In this document: positions 25,896-34,262 of the stretch, one piece after another
Layout of the letters: each line of letters opens with the position of its first letter
How positions within the stretch are numbered: position 1 is the first letter of the stretch
NCBI RefSeq assembly: GCF_001017175.1
Contig: NZ_LCYG01000056.1
Span: 62,001-126,000, forward strand
DNA from: Microvirga vignae
GTDB lineage: Bacteria > Pseudomonadota > Alphaproteobacteria > Rhizobiales > Beijerinckiaceae
Direction of reading: 5' to 3'
Length of the DNA: 64,000 nucleotides
Translations under genes and position numbers: made by a program
Notes under the pieces: model-generated
Seen by the model: the letters and a program-made list of their open reading frames with translations, nothing else
Database searches by the model: none
What the model was told of the DNA's origin: nothing

Positions 25896-26903
25896 TCAAG
25901 GACTCGGCCCGCATGCTCCCAAGGCATCGTTCGAGAGCCGCAAATGTGCGATGCCATAGGGCCGAACGCCGGTGAACAAGCGAAACCACGACCAGAGAAT
26001 ATCGTAGGGCCAACCCAGCCGCTCCATTACCGGGTAGGTGTCAATCACGCGCCAGCGCGGCTCGCCGAGCGAAAGCTCCTCTGAGCCCGCCAGACCCCAT
26101 TTGAACTCGGCGCCGAGCCGACACAGGGATGCGTTCAGCCAAGCCTGCCCTACCATCTGGGCACAATAATAGTCGTAGGCAAACTCGGCCGGGCCACCCC
26201 TTTGCACCTCTGCGAGATCTCGCGCCAACTGGAGAACCTGAGCGCGCTCGAGATACATCAGGAGACCCTCGGCCACGACAAAGGTCGGGCCTTGCAGAGA
26301 TCCAAGTCTGGAGGTCCAGCCTACTTCGGTGACCGAGGCGATCACGAGGTGCCTGCGCGGATGGGGCGGGAAGAGAGTGCGTCGCAGCTCCGCGACCTCG
26401 GGGAGATCGACATCCACCCAGCGGAGCCGACCGTTATCAAGCCGCTCGAACTGGGTCGACAGGCCAGACCCGAGGCTAAGCACTTGAGCGTCGGGGTGAT
26501 GCTTGAGAAAGTCGCGCAAGAGTTGATCCAAGACCAGACTGCGCTCGACTAAGCCGCGCAGCATCTCTCGATCAGCTTCGAACGGAGTGAGATCGCAAGC
26601 GAGGCGCGCGGCGATTGCTTCGGCAGCCGGATCAGCAAAGCCTCGGCTGGGAAAGAGTCGGCGGGCGAGCGCGCGTGCAGCAAAGGGAATGAGCAAGGTC
26701 TGCTCGACGCAGCCCAGACCCGCAACAGGGCATCCGGCGTTCAGGCGGACAGTCAACGCTGCGCTCGCTCTCGCAATAACAGTGAGGCCCAGGTCTGAGA
26801 AAACCTCGCTGTCTCGGCGAATCCCTGTCTGGTATTCGCGCAATCCTGGAAACTTAGATACTGCACTGGCATTGCTTCGGCCCTTGCCGAGCGAGGCAGG
26901 CAC
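25896..26903 (-). CDS. class I SAM-dependent methyltransferase, LCM/Tcmp-like
   Basis: About 335 residues from a GTG start with AGGA eight bases upstream; a longer open frame exists but its extra residues look non-coding. SAM-binding motif I is AQVLSLGSGLSTQFERL, with the adjacent strand RWVDVDLPEVAELRR. The family (leucine carboxyl methyltransferase fold, PPM1/Tcmp/YktD) has VDLPEV and later VAEGLLMYL, which match closely. The acceptor is unknown. It stands alone, convergent with phaC. Confidence 0.75.
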   Translation of the reverse strand: MPASLGKGRSNASAVSKFPGLREYQTGIRRDSEVFSDLGLTVIARASAALTVRLNAGCPVAGLGCVEQTLLIPFAARALARRLFPSRGFADPAAEAIAARLACDLTPFEADREMLRGLVERSLVLDQLLRDFLKHHPDAQVLSLGSGLSTQFERLDNGRLRWVDVDLPEVAELRRTLFPPHPRRHLVIASVTEVGWTSRLGSLQGPTFVVAEGLLMYLERAQVLQLARDLAEVQRGGPAEFAYDYYCAQMVGQAWLNASLCRLGAEFKWGLAGSEELSLGEPRWRVIDTYPVMERLGWPYDILWSWFRLFTGVRPYGIAHLRLSNDALGACGPSP

Positions 26904-27154
26904 GCGTGTCGTCCTCGCCGCCTGAACGTGAGGTCCCGGGACCATCGGCGATGAGGTCCACCGGATTGAGAGTGCGGCCCACCCGGTTCCGAGACGCCCA
27001 TCAGAGCAGTCCGCCCCGGATCTCCGCGACATCGCCCGGCGAATGATGCCGACAACGCGATTGTCCCTCTTGAAAGAACGGCAAGCGCCCGACCCGGATA
27101 TATTTCCGCCAGCTCGGAGACACGGGCGCCTGCTCGTGAGCCATGGTACGCTGA

Positions 27155-27274
27155 TTACCTTGCCCCTACAATCCGCCGGTGACCGCGTACGTAGCCGGGT
27201 CCTCCATAGCTACCATAGGCCAGGAGAGGAAGTCCTCCGGGACCAGGGACTTCGATATTCCAGTTGACGTACAT
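27155..27274 (-). CDS. small glycine/proline-rich protein
   Basis: A 39-residue protein from ATG to TAA (NWNIEVPGPGGLPLLAYGSY, then GGPGYVRGHRR). AAGGAGAAGGC immediately before the ATG is one of the strongest ribosome sites in the window. There is no visible signal or membrane helix. The family is not recognised; it could be the intact product or the surviving start of a longer gene. Confidence 0.45.
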   Translation of the reverse strand: MYVNWNIEVPGPGGLPLLAYGSYGGPGYVRGHRRIVGAR

Positions 27275-27511
27275 GCCTTCTCCTTCGTGAGCGCCGCAAA
27301 GACTCGTCGGCTCCTGGATTGGAGCAAGCAGAAGTAAGCGGACAAGGGCCGTTCGCCATCGCTTCCCTGAACTCGGCAGGCGATCCGGGCAATTCTCAGT
27401 GAGAATGGCTGAACCGACCCTGGATTTGAGGTATCGTCATGCCACTGGCGCAGCCGGACCGACAGCTCGAAGGTGCTGCCTGGCAGGTAATCTCCGATTG
27501 TGGAGGTGGCA

Positions 27512-28342
27512 ATGACGACAGTCGAGCGCGAGGTCGCACAGCACTACTGCCACGGATCACTGGCAGCAGCGATCCTGACCGGCCTCGAAGCCATGGGCCG
27601 AGACCGCTCCAACATCACACCGGAGGACCTTGCCGGGATAGACGAGTTCCACATCGGTGGCCATGAGGCCACGGCTGATATCGCGGAGCGGCTTGATCTC
27701 GCGGCAGGCGGAACTGTCCTCGACATCGGCTCCGGGATCGGCGGAGCCGCACGGTTCTTTGCCCGACGATACGGTTGCCGTGCCGTTGGCATCGACCTCA
27801 CACCGGAATCCGTCGAGGTCGCCACGTCGTTGACGCAGCTTGTGGGCCTGTCCAATCAGGTGGAGTTCCGCATAGCCAGTGCCCTTGACCTGCCCTTCGC
27901 CGACGAGAGCTTCGACCGGGCAACCCTGCTGCACGTAGGCATGAACATTCCCGACAAGCAGCGCCTCTGTGCGGGCGTCCACCGGGTCCTCAAGCCGGAA
28001 GGAATGTTCGCAATCTATGATGTGATGCAGATTGGAGATGGGGAGATCACCTTTCCCGTCCCTTGGGCCGCGCACAAGGCGACCTCGTTTCTTGAGAAGC
28101 CGGAAACCTACCAGAGAGCGTTGCTGGAGGCTGGGTTCAAGATCGTTTTCGAGCGCACGCGGCGAGACTTCGCTATCGAGTTCTTCAAGCGGATGCGGGC
28201 CCGGATTGCCGAAAGCGGCCCGCCTCCGCTGGGGCTCCATGTCCTCATGGGGCAGGACGCTCCTGCGAAAATGGCGAACATGCTTGCTAACCTGGAACAG
28301 GGACTGATTGCGCCGGTCGAGATGATCTGCCGCCGTCCCTGA
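27512..28342 (+). CDS. class I SAM-dependent methyltransferase
   Basis: A 276-residue methyltransferase. GGAGG TGGCA before the second ATG (MTTVERE) fixes the start. Motif I is GTVLDIGSGIGGAARFFA, the acidic strand GCRAVGIDLTPESVEVA follows, and motif post-I/II includes SALDLPFADESFDRATLLHV. The N-terminal GIDEFHIGGHEATADIAERL and the overall order resemble sarcosine/glycine or sterol-type N/C-methyltransferases; the acceptor cannot be decided. It lies 24 bp before the cyclase fusion gene, so the two are probably one operon. Confidence 0.85.
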   Translation: MTTVEREVAQHYCHGSLAAAILTGLEAMGRDRSNITPEDLAGIDEFHIGGHEATADIAERLDLAAGGTVLDIGSGIGGAARFFARRYGCRAVGIDLTPESVEVATSLTQLVGLSNQVEFRIASALDLPFADESFDRATLLHVGMNIPDKQRLCAGVHRVLKPEGMFAIYDVMQIGDGEITFPVPWAAHKATSFLEKPETYQRALLEAGFKIVFERTRRDFAIEFFKRMRARIAESGPPPLGLHVLMGQDAPAKMANMLANLEQGLIAPVEMICRRP

Positions 28343-28366
28343 ACCGCTCTATGCAAGGGGCAAGTC

Positions 28367-29689
28367 ATGATAGTTGAAACGCGCTACGCCAGAAGCGGCG
28401 ATCTTCGCATCGCTTATCAGGTAATCGGCAAGGGTCCGCTCGATCTGGTCTTCGTCCCAGGCTTTATCTCCAATCTTGATCATTACTGGGACGAACCAAC
28501 CCTGGCGCACTTCCTCTCCCGCCTGAGTTCGTTCAGCCGCCTGATCCTGTTCGACAAGCGTGAAACCGGCCTCTCCGACCGCTTCGGAAACCTGCCGACC
28601 CTCGAGGAGCGTATGGACGATGTGCGCGCCGTCATGGATGCGGTGGGGAGCACGCGGGCTGCCCTCTTTGGCATCTCGGAGGGAGGCGCAATGAGCACGC
28701 TCTTTGCCGCAACCTACCCTGAGCGCACGCAAGCGCTGGTGCTCTATGGAGCTTACGGCCACTTCCCGTCCTGGGTGCTGCCGCCCGAGAAGTTCACAGC
28801 CTTTCTTGAAATGATCGAGCGGGACTGGGGAACCGGCGCAAGCCTGAAAGCCTTTGCGCCCAGCAAGCTGTCTGACGAGCGCTTCAAGCGCTGGTGGGCA
28901 CGTTTCGAGCGGCTCGGGGCCAGCCCGTCCGCCGTGCTTGCGCTCATGCGAATGAACAACGAGATCGACGTTCGTCACATCCTTCCGGCGATCCGCGTAC
29001 CGACCCTTGTCCTGCATCGCACCAGTGATCCGAGGGTCAGCGTGGACGCAGGCCGTTACCTCGGGACTGTCATTCCCGGCGCAAAGTACGTTGAGCTCCC
29101 CGGCTCCGATCACGTGGCTTGGGTGGGCGACGTTGATCGTCTGGCCGACGAGATCGAAGAATTCCTGACAGGTGCACGAGCCACTCTCGAACCTGACCGG
29201 GTTCTTGCGACCGTCCTGTTCACCGATATCGTGGACTCCACGAAGAGAGCCGTGGAGCTTGGTGACCGGCGCTGGCAGGGGTTGCTGGAGCAGCACGATC
29301 AGCTTGTTCGGGAGGAGCTTGCTCGCTATCGGGGGTGTGAGGTCAAGACCCTCGGCGACGGCTTTCTCGCAACATTCGACGGTCCCGCCCGAGCGGTAAG
29401 ATGCGCCACGGCGATTGCCGAAGCCGTGAGGACGCTGGGCCTGGAGGTCCGCTGCGGCGTCCATACGGGCGAGATCGAGATAAAGGGCGAGGACATCGGC
29501 GGCATTGCGGTTCACATCGCAGCCCGTATCGCTGCGCTGGCAGAGGCTGGGCAGGTGCTGGTCTCGCGAACGGTGCGCGATCTGGTGGCAGGGTCCAATC
29601 TGCGCCTGGAGGATCGAGGCGCTTATACTCTCAAGGGCCTGAGCGAGAGCATGCCTCTGTTCGCGGTCGTAACCAGCCAGAGGACCTGA
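28367..29689 (+). CDS. alpha/beta hydrolase fused to class III nucleotide cyclase
   Basis: A 440-residue protein. Residues about 1-265 are an alpha/beta hydrolase with nucleophile Ser104 (LFGISEGGAMS) and His in PGSDHVAW. Residues about 280-435 are a class III cyclase domain: metal Asp287 (LFTDIVDST), substrate Lys327 and metal Asp331 (KTLGDGFLATF), and Arg387 (HIAARIAAL). The usual Asn of the N-x-A-A-R motif is His383, a change seen in some relatives. Expected product is cAMP or another cyclic nucleotide. The hydrolase may be the sensor half. Probably co-transcribed with the methyltransferase upstream. Confidence 0.9.
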   Translation: MIVETRYARSGDLRIAYQVIGKGPLDLVFVPGFISNLDHYWDEPTLAHFLSRLSSFSRLILFDKRETGLSDRFGNLPTLEERMDDVRAVMDAVGSTRAALFGISEGGAMSTLFAATYPERTQALVLYGAYGHFPSWVLPPEKFTAFLEMIERDWGTGASLKAFAPSKLSDERFKRWWARFERLGASPSAVLALMRMNNEIDVRHILPAIRVPTLVLHRTSDPRVSVDAGRYLGTVIPGAKYVELPGSDHVAWVGDVDRLADEIEEFLTGARATLEPDRVLATVLFTDIVDSTKRAVELGDRRWQGLLEQHDQLVREELARYRGCEVKTLGDGFLATFDGPARAVRCATAIAEAVRTLGLEVRCGVHTGEIEIKGEDIGGIAVHIAARIAALAEAGQVLVSRTVRDLVAGSNLRLEDRGAYTLKGLSESMPLFAVVTSQRT

Positions 29690-29782
29690 GCCGGTCCACC
29701 GGCAAAAAAGGCGCGGGAGAGTGGGTTCCCTGAGAAGAAGCGACCATAATCGGATTGATGGCGAGTAGAATCCGAAGGCCCT

Positions 29783-30112
29783 CTAACCTCTGCCCTGATG
29801 GTGTTCGGCATCGGAGGGCTGGTCGGCAAGCCTCTTGATCTCGAAGACCGCAGCAGCGAGGAAGGCAGAAAACACGGAGAACATCGTCAGGGTTGCGAGC
29901 ATCCCTTCCTGCACTCCGGGATTCATCCCGACCAACGGGATCATCAACAGGATCGGAATGCCAATGGTGATTGCGGCAAGAAGGTAAATCGGATTGGACG
30001 GCTCGTCGGAAGTGCGAGCCTGGCGCACCGGGATGTCCTGTACCGAAGCCTTGAACTTGGCTGAGGCATCCAGCAGGCGCGGAGACCTCACTCCTACGGC
30101 TTGTTGCTTCAT
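29783..30112 (-). CDS. hypothetical two-helix membrane protein
   Basis: A 109-residue protein with start MKQQAVGV supported by an AAGGG-type site; an in-frame upstream start is unlikely. Two membrane helices lie near residues 45-65 (IYLLAAITIGIPILLMIPLV) and 75-95 (ATLTMFSVFSAFLAAAVF), followed by a charged tail. No family is recognised. It stands alone. Confidence 0.6.
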   Translation of the reverse strand: MKQQAVGVRSPRLLDASAKFKASVQDIPVRQARTSDEPSNPIYLLAAITIGIPILLMIPLVGMNPGVQEGMLATLTMFSVFSAFLAAAVFEIKRLADQPSDAEHHQGRG

Positions 30113-30294
30113 GGTGGCAATCCCTTGGATCTGCGACCACAGAATTGTGTCGGGCAAGCCCAAGCTTCGCAAGCGGATCAACCCAACCACAGGTGAAGCA
30201 AAAGGGGTATTTTCTTCTCAGTCTTCTGCGCCTTTGGCCGGCATCGTCACGTCAACGGGCATTCGGCCGAATTCCGGAGGCGAAGAGATTGGTT

Positions 30295-30498
30295 TCAGGC
30301 GACACGCACCACAGAGATAATGTCCGCCCATGCCTCGAAGGCTGCCCTGCGGGCTTGGCGACAGGGAGTGGCGGTCATGCGCTGACGCCGCGGGTGAGAC
30401 AGGTTGCTGATCGTGTCATGGATCGAGAGAAAGCGCTGCGCCTGTCGCGCTGACTTGAAGCGCTTCATCTGGCGTTCGCGTCGGCGGGCAAGGCTGGG
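30295..30498 (-). mobile_element. IS6-family transposase C-terminal remnant
   Basis: The minus strand reads ARRRERQMKRFKSARQAQRF, then LSIHDTISNLSHPRRQRMT, ending at TGA (30295-30297). IS6-type transposases of rhizobia end in RRRERQM-x-RFKS-x-QAQRFLS ... HP-x-x-H/QR, a very close match. The catalytic DDE core and everything upstream of it are missing. It is a separate piece from the N-terminal fragment at 12589. No terminal repeat was found beside it. Confidence 0.65.
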
Positions 30499-30670
30499 TG
30501 CTATGGGACGACCGTGTCATCGCCGGAGACACGGCCAAAGTCGTGATCGCTGAACAGCATAGGATCGGCGTCTGGTTCGAATCCACGTCTCTTAACCCAG
30601 ACATAACTTCCATCGGCTTCTCTATTGGCCGGACCTATCGCCTGAATAACTGCAGAGAGGCTTGCAACCG

Positions 30671-30943
30671 ATGAAGCTGTACCGCCTCAACGTCACAGCC
30701 GACGGAGAGCCAACCGCGATCTTCGCCTTGGCCAAGGATGTCGACAGCCTTCTCCATACCCTTGAGTATGAGGACCAGGGCGATGCGGATGAGGAGAGCC
30801 TTTTGCCTTACTTCGATGGGGACAAGAAGCCTCGGATGATCAGAAGCCTCGATGAGGTTCCGGAGGACTTCCTGGATTTCATCTGCCTGGGCGACAATCC
30901 AGACGGATATACAGTGGCCGAGTTCCTCGAACAGGAGACTTGA
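30671..30943 (+). CDS. small hypothetical protein
   Basis: A 90-residue acidic protein (KLYRLNVTADGEPTAIFALA, then DVDSLLHTLEYEDQGDADEE). The start MKLYRLNV follows AGAGG at 10 bases; a TTG three codons earlier is an alternative. It appears to be a single soluble alpha/beta domain. No motif or neighbour suggests a role. An IS6 remnant lies upstream. Confidence 0.55.
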   Translation: MKLYRLNVTADGEPTAIFALAKDVDSLLHTLEYEDQGDADEESLLPYFDGDKKPRMIRSLDEVPEDFLDFICLGDNPDGYTVAEFLEQET

Positions 30944-31007
30944 AGGTCGCAGAGCTCTGTGATTGGGGCCAGATGCTGTCCCTCATGAGACTTTGGACCG
31001 ACGGCCA

Positions 31008-31670
31008 TCAGTGCCCGGTCGTAGCGTGCGGAGCCGCCACTGGCTTCGACTCGGGTGAGCCGCGCTCGCGCAGATAGATGCCGAGCACCAGAAGCACTCC
31101 GATCGACAGGAATTCGCTCTGCCAGTTCTGGAAGCTCTCGTACCAGAACTCCGGATCACCCAACATCTTGACCATGGTTTGGGTGGGCTGTTGGTGCTGG
31201 AGTGCCTCCTCGTTCGCCCGCCGTGTGCTACCCGCCAAGTGCAACCAGAAGGACAGAAGAAACAGCGCCACCAAGGCGATGCTGAGCGAATGGGAGTAGA
31301 GCTTCAAGACCAGCCCGCCGCGGTGAACGGGCCAGGGTGCGTCTGGATCGTGACGGTGCTTTTCCGGCGCTTCTTCTTCGGGGTTGTCCTCGTCGGGCTT
31401 CTTGGACTCGGACGAGCCCTTCTGGAACAGGAAGATAGTCAACACAACGTAGGCCGCCATCTGGAGGAACTCGCTTTCCCAGTTTTCGAACACCGCCGAG
31501 ATAAAGTGGCCGGTCGTCAGGTACGCGAGAAAGCCGATCTCCGGCAGATCATGCAGGCGAAGCTCCTCGACATTCGCCCTCCAGCCTACGACTGCTTGGC
31601 CAATAAGAGAGATCAGGAACAGCAGAAACAATGTCACTGACAACCCGTTGTCCCGCAGGAACTGCCGCAT
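31008..31670 (-). CDS. DUF6766 family membrane protein
   Basis: A 220-residue protein with four membrane helices in two related halves, each containing the phrase ENWESEFLQMAAYVVLT or QNWQSEFLSIGVLLVLG. The N-terminus (MRQFLRDNGLSVTLFLLFLI) and the linker with AEE-type acidic repeats match DUF6766 closely; the family is common in Hyphomicrobiales and has no known function. The internal repeat suggests an ancient duplication. It stands alone. Confidence 0.82.
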   Translation of the reverse strand: MRQFLRDNGLSVTLFLLFLISLIGQAVVGWRANVEELRLHDLPEIGFLAYLTTGHFISAVFENWESEFLQMAAYVVLTIFLFQKGSSESKKPDEDNPEEEAPEKHRHDPDAPWPVHRGGLVLKLYSHSLSIALVALFLLSFWLHLAGSTRRANEEALQHQQPTQTMVKMLGDPEFWYESFQNWQSEFLSIGVLLVLGIYLRERGSPESKPVAAPHATTGH

Positions 31671-31857
31671 CGACCTGACCTCACAACCAAACTGCTACGG
31701 TTCGGTAACGCCGGATGGACTTTCTTGGTTTCGGTCGAAACCAGATGCCGCGCATCACTGTGGCAGAGACAGCCTGGGCGAACTTGGTTGGCCTCCATCG
31801 ACGACGGGCGTGCATCAGCGTTTTAGTTGCCGGCCGGCCCTCGTAGGGATCTAATCA

Positions 31858-32010
31858 TGTCCCAAACCACCCGTCGTCATGCACTTTTTCTCGGCGGCGC
31901 ACTCATGGGCCATCGGGTGAACAGCCGATGGACCAACGTGCTCGGCTGGATCACGGTGACCGCGATCCTTTCTGCAGGCATTCGGCTGGTGGCTACCTGG
32001 TTCATCGAGG
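31858..32010 (+). pseudogene. C-terminal remnant of an Nramp-type metal transporter
   Basis: A short frame reads GALMGHRVNSRWTNVLGWIT and then TAILSAGIRLVATWFI. This resembles the last two helices of Nramp-family transporters, where G-x-x-V-N-x-x-x-T-x-x-L-G-W is typical. Nothing upstream is open in this family's sense, and the frame runs into a degenerate repeat. The small ATG at 31858 may be accidental. The match is short, so this is tentative. Confidence 0.4.
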
Positions 32011-32089
32011 TTAGCTGGCTGGTTCTGTCAGCCCACGTCACCTGCGCAGGGGGTAGATACCTACCTCCTGCCGATCAACTTAAGGTCTG

Positions 32090-32160
32090 CTCCGGGTCAA
32101 AGGCGGAAATCCCTCTGGCCATTCGAACGTCCGCCTCCCGCTTACAAGCTGACCAAAATG
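32090..32160. repeat. degenerate interspersed repeat fragment
   Basis: GGGTCAAAGGCGGAAATCCC is followed by GTCCGCCTCCCGCTTACAAG and CTGACCAA. The same order occurs at 57030-57115, and looser copies lie near 34120, 39850 and 40990. It lies between the Nramp remnant and the kinase gene. Confidence 0.5.
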
Positions 32161-32295
32161 CAAGGTCTGGAACGTGCCGGGAGGCGACCTTCGTGCCGAC
32201 TGCTGGGATCGCAGCCGTGCCAGGCATAGGACGCACACGCAAAGTCCAAGCATTTGGCATGAAGCGCACCAGCCGCACCAATCCGCCGGTTCCTG

Positions 32296-33363
32296 CTACT
32301 GCAACACCCTTTTGGCCGGGAGCTCGATGGTGCATTGGAGCCCGCCCGGCTTGAAGGTCAGCATCGTTGTTCCCCTGAGCTGGTACGGCAAGGTCTGCGT
32401 CAGAAGCTCGGTCCCAAAGCCGCTGCGCCGGGGTGAGAGCGAGAGCTCCGGCACCCCCGCCTCCGTCCATTCGATCCTCAGCCTTCGGTCGCCGTCCTGG
32501 TCCTCCAGGCGCCAGGTTACCGTCACGTCCCCGTTGGGGCTCGCCAGCGCCCCATACTTGACCGCATTGGTCGCCAGCTCATGGATCGCCAAGCCCAAGG
32601 TCTCGGCCGCCTTGGGCTGGAGACGAAGGTCCGGGCCCGACAGGCTGAACTGCTCGCCCTCTTGGGCCGCAAAGGAGAGCAACTCCTCCGCGACCAGGGA
32701 CGCCAGAGCGATCCCGGCGGTGGGATCCCGCGTCACCGCCGCCTGCACCCGGGCAAGGGCACCAAGCCGGCCGTCGAAATGCATCGCGTAGTCCTCGATC
32801 GTCTCGCTTGTCTCCGCCGTCTGGTGCGCGATGGAGCGGATGACCGCGAGGGTGTTCCGGACGCGATGCTGCAACTCGGCCAGCAGCACCTTCTGGTGCT
32901 CCTCGGCCTTCTTGCGCTGGGTCATGTCGACCAGCATGTTGACGGCTCCGATCACCGCCCCGGAAGCGTCATGCAGCGGAGTCGGAGAGGCCAGAAAAGG
33001 AACCCGTGTGCCATCGGGACGCTCGGCGATGGCCTCCCCGTCATGGATGGCCCGGTCCTCCTTCAGCGCGACGGCCATGGGGCACTCATCGTGCGGCATT
33101 GGCCGCCCATCCGGCCAGAACAGGCGCCAGGAGCCGCACCATTCACTCTTTCCGAGCTCTGGGCGGCACCCCCACAGGTCAACGGCGGCCTGGTTGTAGA
33201 AGGTGATCCGCCCCGCGGCATCGGTGGTGTACACAGCGGCCGGCAAAACTTCAAGGATGGGCAAAAGCGGGTGTCCGCCCGCGATCCTTTCCAGCTCGCG
33301 GATCCTTGGAAAGCGCCGAGAACCGTCATCGGTAACGGTTAAATGTGGTCTGTCACTCGACAT
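32296..33363 (-). CDS. PAS-domain HWE-family histidine kinase
   Basis: A 355-residue soluble kinase; start at MSSDRPHL. A PAS domain occupies about residues 35-150 (VLPAAVYTTDAAGRITFYNQ, WRLFWPDGRPMPHDECPMA), including the cysteine/acidic pattern of HWE-linked PAS domains. The phospho-acceptor region is LAELQHRVRNTLAVIRSI with His166. The N-box is LAIHELATNAVKYGALASP, the diagnostic W-x-E is RIEWTEAGVPEL, and the ATP lid is RRSGFGTELLTQTLPYQL. Its divergent neighbour is a stand-alone receiver, 344 bp away. Confidence 0.85.
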   Translation of the reverse strand: MSSDRPHLTVTDDGSRRFPRIRELERIAGGHPLLPILEVLPAAVYTTDAAGRITFYNQAAVDLWGCRPELGKSEWCGSWRLFWPDGRPMPHDECPMAVALKEDRAIHDGEAIAERPDGTRVPFLASPTPLHDASGAVIGAVNMLVDMTQRKKAEEHQKVLLAELQHRVRNTLAVIRSIAHQTAETSETIEDYAMHFDGRLGALARVQAAVTRDPTAGIALASLVAEELLSFAAQEGEQFSLSGPDLRLQPKAAETLGLAIHELATNAVKYGALASPNGDVTVTWRLEDQDGDRRLRIEWTEAGVPELSLSPRRSGFGTELLTQTLPYQLRGTTMLTFKPGGLQCTIELPAKRVLQ

Positions 33364-33706
33364 TGAAGCAAGGGTCCAACTTGGCCTGCGGATGGTCCGA
33401 CGTGACGTCCCGGAACCGGACGCGGGCAATCCCGGCAAGGATATCAAAACTCACAACAGCAAGGAGGGCGAAATCTACTCCCGATTGCACGCCGACATTA
33501 TCAACCGAAGACAGCTTTTCCTTGGAAGCCAAACGTTTGCGTAAGCCTCTAATCTCATGGTCGGCGGTGCGGTCAGGAGGTAGACCGTCCAGCCTTCCCC
33601 GTCGAATCCAACAGCACGGCCGCAGAACCTGTGCTACTGTGGGCGCGACCGCTGCTAGCTTACTCCTGCCGGAAGCCCCTGACGAGGCATAGATTAGGGG
33701 AGAGGG
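33364..33706. other. divergent promoter region between kinase and receiver
   Basis: A 343-bp stretch between two divergent genes of a probable two-component pair. No protein-like frame is supported. It is less GC-rich than its surroundings around 33450-33550. Both promoters are expected here, but no recognisable box was found. Confidence 0.4.
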
Positions 33707-34090
33707 ATGACCGCTCCACCCCGTGGCGCTCTGGCGAACCGCCGGGTGCTGATTGCCGAGGATGAGTATTTCATCGCCCGCGACATCGCCCGGGCGCTGC
33801 ACGCGCTCGGAGCGGAGGTGGTCGGGCCGGTGGCGTCCCGGGATGAGGTGCAGGCGATCCTGGCCACGGGCGAGCGCCTCGATGCCGCCATTCTCGACAT
33901 CAACCTGAACGGCGAGATGGTCTTCCCGGTGATGGAGGCTCTCGCAGCCCGTGGCATCCCGGTTGTGTTCGCCACCGGCTATGACGAGACCGCCGTGCCG
34001 GATCGGTACCAGGACATCCCACGATGGCAGAAGCCGTTCGACCCTCAGGCCCTGGTTCAGGTCCTGCCGGACCTCGTGCGAGACCCATAG
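33707..34090 (+). CDS. single-domain response regulator
   Basis: A 127-residue receiver with an excellent ribosome site (AGGGGAGAGGG) before the ATG. VLIAEDEYFIARDIARAL holds the acidic pocket, AAILDINLNGEM the phospho-acceptor Asp64, and RWQKPFDPQALV the conserved Lys109. There is no output domain. It is divergent from the PAS-HWE kinase, a common arrangement for cognate pairs in this group. Confidence 0.85.
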   Translation: MTAPPRGALANRRVLIAEDEYFIARDIARALHALGAEVVGPVASRDEVQAILATGERLDAAILDINLNGEMVFPVMEALAARGIPVVFATGYDETAVPDRYQDIPRWQKPFDPQALVQVLPDLVRDP

Positions 34091-34119
34091 GCCCGAGGCA
34101 ACATGGCCCCTTGAAGGTC

Positions 34120-34232
34120 GCCTCCGGGTCAGAGACTGAATTTCCAAGCGCTCCATGAAGGTCCGTTTATTGCGCAGAAAGCGGACTAAGGCATTCCTTC
34201 CGAGAAGTGCCAGGAGCTGACCTTCGTTCACG
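34120..34232. repeat. degenerate interspersed repeat fragment
   Basis: CCGGGTCAGAGACTGAATTTCC is approximated here in pieces (GGGTCAGAGACTGAATTTCC), followed by GTCCGTTTATTGCGCAGAAAG and CTTCCGAGAAGTGCCAGGAG. It shares blocks with 6775-6820, 32090, 39850 and 57030. Between receiver and glycoside-hydrolase genes. Confidence 0.4.
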
Positions 34233-34262
34233 AAATCGATCCTTCGAGACACTACAAAGATC

